DNA from: Acidimicrobiia bacterium | Lineage (GTDB): Bacteria; Actinomycetota; Acidimicrobiia; Acidimicrobiales; Bin134 | Reading direction: 5' to 3' | DNA length: 64,000 bases | NCBI GenBank assembly: GCA_022822265.1 | Contig: JAJECA010000025.1 | Location: forward strand, 124,001 to 188,000 | In this document: positions 60,780-64,000 of the stretch, one piece after another | How the letters are laid out: each line of letters begins with the position of its first letter | Position numbering within the stretch: position 1 is the stretch's first letter | Program-made: the position numbers and the translations under genes | Notes under the pieces: generated by a model | Seen by the model: the letters and a program-made list of their open reading frames with translations, nothing else | Databases searched by the model: none | Told to the model about the DNA's origin: nothing

Positions 60780-62738
60780 TCAATCTTCTTGGGGGGATTC
60801 GGCGGCCCGGGTGCGGATCTCGTCCACCACCGACTGGTCGGCCAGGGTGGTGGTATCGCCCAGGCTGCGGCCCTCGGCCACGTCCCGCAGCAGGCGGCGC
60901 ATGATCTTGCCCGAGCGGGTCTTGGGCAGGTCGGGAACCAGCACCACCGTCTTGGGTCGGGCGATGGGTCCCAGCTTGGTGGCCACATGCTGGCGGACCT
61001 CCTCGCCCAACTCGTCGGTGGCGTCGTGGCTGCCTCGCAGGATCACATAGCCGATGATGGCCTGGCCGGTGGTGTCGTCGGCCGCGCCCACCACGGCGGC
61101 CTCGGCAACCGCGGCATGGTCCACCAGGGCCGACTCCACCTCGGTGGTGGAGATGCGGTGGCCGGAGATGTTCATCACGTCGTCCACCCGGCCCAGTAGC
61201 CACAGGTAGCCGTCGTCGTCGACTTTGGCCCCGTCGCCGGCGAAGTAGCGGCCCTCGAACCGGCTCCAATACGTCTCCCTGTAGCGCTCGGGGTCGCCCC
61301 AGATGCCTCGCAGCATCGACGGCCACGGGCGGGTGATGGTGAGGTAGCCACCGCCCCGCTCCACCGGGCGGCCGTCGTCGTCCACCAGCTCGGCGAACAC
61401 CCCGGGAATGGGATGGGTGGCCGACCCCGGCTTGGTGGTGGTCACCCCGGGCAGCGGGGAGATCATGTGGCCGCCGGTCTCGGTCTGCCACCACGTGTCC
61501 ACTATGGGACAGCTCTCGCCGCCGATGTGGGTGTGGTACCACATCCACGCTTCGGGGTTGATGGGCTCGCCCACCGTGCCCAGCACCCGCAGGCTGGACA
61601 GGTCGTGTTTGGCCGGCTCCTGGGCGCCCCACTTCATGAAGGTGCGGATGGCGGTGGGGGCGGTGTAGAGCTGGGTGACGCCATAGCGCTCCACGATGTC
61701 CCAGAGGCGGTCGCGGCCCGGGGTGTCGGGGGTGCCCTCGTAGATCACCGAGGTGGCGCAGTTGGCCAGCGGGCCGTACACGATGTAGCTGTGGCCGGTG
61801 ACCCAGCCGATGTCGGCCGCGCACCAGTACACGTCGGTGTCGGGCTTGAGGTCGAACACGTACTTGTGGGTGAACGCCACCTGGGTGAGGTACCCGCCGG
61901 TGGTGTGCATGATGCCCTTGGGCTTGGCGGTGGTGCCCGAGGTGTACAGCAGGTAGAGGAGCGCCTCCGAGTCCATGGGCTCGGGCGCGCAGTCGGCCGA
62001 GGCGTCGGCCATGAGGTCGTGCCACCACAGATCCCGGCCTTCGGCCATGTCCACGTCGGTGTCGCAGCGGTTGACCACCACCACGTGCTCCACAGAGGCT
62101 GCCCCCTGGCTGAGGGCAGTGTCCACGTTGGGCTTCAGCATCGACGGGGCGCCCCGGCGGTAGCCGGCGTCGGCGGTGATGATCAGGCGGGCCTCGGCGT
62201 CCTCGCAGCGGTCGACGATGGCATCGGGCGAGAAACCGCCGAATATCACCGAGTGGGCTGCGCCGATGCGGGTGCAGGCCAGCATGGCCACCGGCAGCTC
62301 GGGGATCATCGGCATGTAGATGGCCACCCGATCACCCGCGCCCAATCCCAGGCCCTTGAGCACGTTGGCGAATTTGGATACTTCGGTGAGCAGGTCGGCA
62401 TAGGTGATGGTGAGGGTGTCGCCTGGCTCGCCCTCCCAGTGGAAGGCGATCTTGTCACCCTGGCCCGCTTCCACGTGGCGGTCGAGGCAGTTGTACGAGA
62501 CGTTGAGGGCGCCGCCGATGAACCACCGGGCAAAGGGCAAATCCCATTCCAGAACGGTGCTGAAATCGGTGTCCCAGCTCAACAGGTCGCGTGCCTGCCG
62601 GGCCCAGAACGACTCGTAGTCACCTTCCGCCTCGTCGTAGAGCGAGCGGTCGTTGGCCAGTGCGGCCGCGGCGAAATCGGCGGCCGGAGCGAAGGTGCGA
62701 TCCTCGACGTAGTAGTCCTCGATGGTGGCGTCAGCCAT
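60780..62738 (-). CDS. acs: Acetyl-CoA synthetase
   Basis: AMP-forming ligase activating acetate, 652 residues. It has the nucleotide loop [20 protein letters not shown] near 270, [34 protein letters not shown] and [16 protein letters not shown]. The acetylation-controlled catalytic lysine is in [13 protein letters not shown] near 617. It is divergent from the small gene at 62854, so a promoter should lie in the 115-base gap. Confidence 0.97.
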   Translation of the reverse strand: MADATIEDYYVEDRTFAPAADFAAAALANDRSLYDEAEGDYESFWARQARDLLSWDTDFSTVLEWDLPFARWFIGGALNVSYNCLDRHVEAGQGDKIAFHWEGEPGDTLTITYADLLTEVSKFANVLKGLGLGAGDRVAIYMPMIPELPVAMLACTRIGAAHSVIFGGFSPDAIVDRCEDAEARLIITADAGYRRGAPSMLKPNVDTALSQGAASVEHVVVVNRCDTDVDMAEGRDLWWHDLMADASADCAPEPMDSEALLYLLYTSGTTAKPKGIMHTTGGYLTQVAFTHKYVFDLKPDTDVYWCAADIGWVTGHSYIVYGPLANCATSVIYEGTPDTPGRDRLWDIVERYGVTQLYTAPTAIRTFMKWGAQEPAKHDLSSLRVLGTVGEPINPEAWMWYHTHIGGESCPIVDTWWQTETGGHMISPLPGVTTTKPGSATHPIPGVFAELVDDDGRPVERGGGYLTITRPWPSMLRGIWGDPERYRETYWSRFEGRYFAGDGAKVDDDGYLWLLGRVDDVMNISGHRISTTEVESALVDHAAVAEAAVVGAADDTTGQAIIGYVILRGSHDATDELGEEVRQHVATKLGPIARPKTVVLVPDLPKTRSGKIMRRLLRDVAEGRSLGDTTTLADQSVVDEIRTRAAESPQED

Positions 62739-62853
62739 GGTCGGTCCTTTCCCATGCTCTCGCGGGACAGCGCGGCGAGCCTACATTCTGTCGTCTCACA
62801 GAGGTTATGGTCAGATAGTGGAGCCACTTCGGGCTAGGAGTTGATCGGCGGTT

Positions 62854-63267
62854 ATGGATATCCGGGTTGCCACACTGTGCGATTTCGCCCAGGTGCGGGA
62901 GGGGCTGTTGTTTGTGAGCTCGGCGGGCATCACCCGGGTGTATCGGGAGTCGTTTCCCGCGCCCATCGGGGTCATGCTGGCGCTGGTGCTGGAGATGTCT
63001 CCAGTGGAGGCCGCTGAGCCCAACAAGATCAAGGTGCGGGTAGAGGATGCCGATGGGCGGAAGCTGGCCGAGATGGTGGGCGAGGTCCAGGTGAAGCTGG
63101 GCTCTGGTCACGATCCTGGCGAACTGGTCAACGTGCCGTTTGTGGCCGACTTCCGGGCGATGAAGCTGCCATCGCCGGGTCGCTATCAGGTGGCCATTCA
63201 TCCAGAGGTCGATGGCGCTAACCCGGTGGCGCTGGGATTTCGAGCCGCGGCGCGCAACAAGGCCTGA
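62854..63267 (+). CDS. Conserved small protein resembling DUF6941
   Basis: Cytosolic protein of 137 residues with no signal peptide. The opening LCDFAQVREGLLFVSSAGIT followed by FPAPIGVMLALVLEMS and a central beta-rich part (KIKVRVEDADGRKLAEMVG) resembles a family of unknown function frequent in actinobacteria. The DUF assignment is from memory. It is divergent from acs and convergent with the methyltransferase gene, six bases from its end. No function can be stated. Confidence 0.75.
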   Translation: MDIRVATLCDFAQVREGLLFVSSAGITRVYRESFPAPIGVMLALVLEMSPVEAAEPNKIKVRVEDADGRKLAEMVGEVQVKLGSGHDPGELVNVPFVADFRAMKLPSPGRYQVAIHPEVDGANPVALGFRAAARNKA

Positions 63268-63273
63268 TTCGGC

Positions 63274-64000
63274 TTATCCCGGCGTAGGCACGTCCCATTC
63301 GGCCACGGTAAAGCTGCCCAGACCGGAGGGGTCGAGCAGGGCTTCGGCTTCGATGGCCCGGCTGCGACCGGCCACAGCGGCCAGATCGCCTTGGGCGGCT
63401 CCAGCTCGCCAGGCGGCCGTGCCCTCGGCCACCAGTTCGTCGATGCCGTGGGCCCGCAGCCATGTGGCCTGATCGGCGACTCGGGTAGGCGGGCACACTG
63501 CGGCGAGTTGGTCGAGGGCCACTTCGCTGGTGATGTCTTGGGTGCCGGGGGCGGTCCACGGGTCGTCGCCCCGCTCGTGTCCCCGGTAGGTCCGCAGCCA
63601 CTCGGGCCAAGGCCGGGTGGCCATTTCCTCGGTGGTGCTCATGTAGTCGATTACAACCACGGTGCCCTGGTCCAAGATCGAAAGGGCCTGAGACAGCCAC
63701 ACACAGGCTTGGTCTTGGCGGGGGGTCAAACGGGTCTCGGGATGGGGGCGCTGGTCGCCCACCTCGTTGCCGCCGGAGTCGAACAGGCGCAGCGGCAGGT
63801 TGTCGAGCAGCTCGTTGGCCACGATCACTCCGGTGATCGGGCCTTCGGGCATGTCGGCTTGTGATTCGCCGACGGTGTGGGCGGCCCGCCCCGCGGCGCT
63901 GCGCTCCACATTGACCCAGTGCAGCGCGGGTGCGCAGTCCGGCTCGGCTTTGGCCACGGTGCGGGCCAGGGTGCCTGGTCCGGCGCCGGCGTCGATCACG
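63274..64000 (-). CDS. MidA/NDUFAF7-family SAM-dependent methyltransferase (N-terminus outside window)
   Basis: Partial, last 241 residues. It has DAGAGPGTLARTVA (SAM-binding loop), GVIVANELLDNLPLRLFD, GTVVVIDYMSTTEEMATRPW and TYRGHERGDDPWTAPGTQDI, which are signatures of the DUF185/MidA family. In mitochondria the homologue methylates an arginine of complex I subunit NDUFS2; the bacterial target is unknown. The gene continues past 64000. Confidence 0.88.
   Translation of the reverse strand, partial: VIDAGAGPGTLARTVAKAEPDCAPALHWVNVERSAAGRAAHTVGESQADMPEGPITGVIVANELLDNLPLRLFDSGGNEVGDQRPHPETRLTPRQDQACVWLSQALSILDQGTVVVIDYMSTTEEMATRPWPEWLRTYRGHERGDDPWTAPGTQDITSEVALDQLAAVCPPTRVADQATWLRAHGIDELVAEGTAAWRAGAAQGDLAAVAGRSRAIEAEALLDPSGLGSFTVAEWDVPTPG

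Noticed and set aside
60718-62028. Long frame continuing upstream of the HAD phosphatase through acs
   Set aside because: The upstream part is an out-of-phase reading of acs, rich in Arg, Pro and His. The HAD motifs start only after the GTG at 60717.

Overview
This 64 kb window is chromosomal DNA from a high-GC bacterium. I place it in the Actinomycetota, most likely class Acidimicrobiia. The class is an inference from gene order and protein style: the alr/tsa/groESL neighbourhood, a ribosomal superoperon followed by truA-rplM-rpsI-glmM, and actinobacterial-type SerB and NusG. No 16S rRNA gene is present to confirm it. Genes are packed tightly, often with ATGA or TAATG overlaps, and GTG and TTG starts are used frequently.

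Layout. Bases 1-5200 (minus strand) hold a coupled run read as UDG-tsaE-tsaB-rimI-tsaD, then groES-groEL behind a perfect CIRCE operator and a promoter. Bases 5350-9535 (plus strand) are an accessory block inserted into otherwise conserved actinobacterial synteny. It holds two tandem proteins resembling eukaryotic 7-dehydrocholesterol reductase, a P1-family peptidase and a short-chain dehydrogenase. Bases 9536-18127 carry alr, a fused NAD(P)HX repair enzyme, a giant GlmS-like protein of about 1157 residues, a secreted repeat protein and glmM. Bases 18168-54435 are nearly all transcription/translation genes on the minus strand. Read in transcription order they are secE-nusG-rplKA-rplJL-rpoBC-rpsLG-fusA-tuf-rpsJ, then a 4 kb interruption (serB, CoA-ester lyase, tpx, AI-2E transporter), then rplC through rplQ, truA, rplM, rpsI. 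Bases 54783-56657 hold four tRNA genes (Trp, Met, Thr, Tyr) interleaved with an ECF sigma factor, a small coupled membrane protein and a GNAT acetyltransferase. Bases 56737-64000 hold yajQ, htpX, a secreted 15-repeat RCC1-like protein, a HAD phosphatase, acs, a small conserved protein and a partial MidA-type methyltransferase.

Most novel observations. (1) Two secreted proteins 42 kb apart share an N-terminal tandem domain, two copies of a YRC...GGC unit with an invariant C-x12-C and an identical 56-residue period, fused to unrelated C-terminal parts. I do not recognise this domain. (2) A tandem pair of DHCR7-like sterol reductases in an actinobacterium. (3) A GlmS homologue nearly twice the usual size. 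(4) Ribosomal proteins with unusual C-terminal tails: L22 acidic, L4 and S3 acidic, and L10 with 11-residue repeats. (5) Ribosomal protein S12 naturally carries Arg at position 88, the site of streptomycin-resistance mutations. (6) An ECF sigma gene without a usable start codon in frame.

Intergenic stretches longer than about 150 bases: 5198-5349, 15633-15790, 34714-34960, 50951-51140 and 52176-52378. All are probable promoter or leader regions. Apart from the hairpins listed I could not assign specific sites with confidence. No IS element, phage gene, rRNA gene or CRISPR array was seen.
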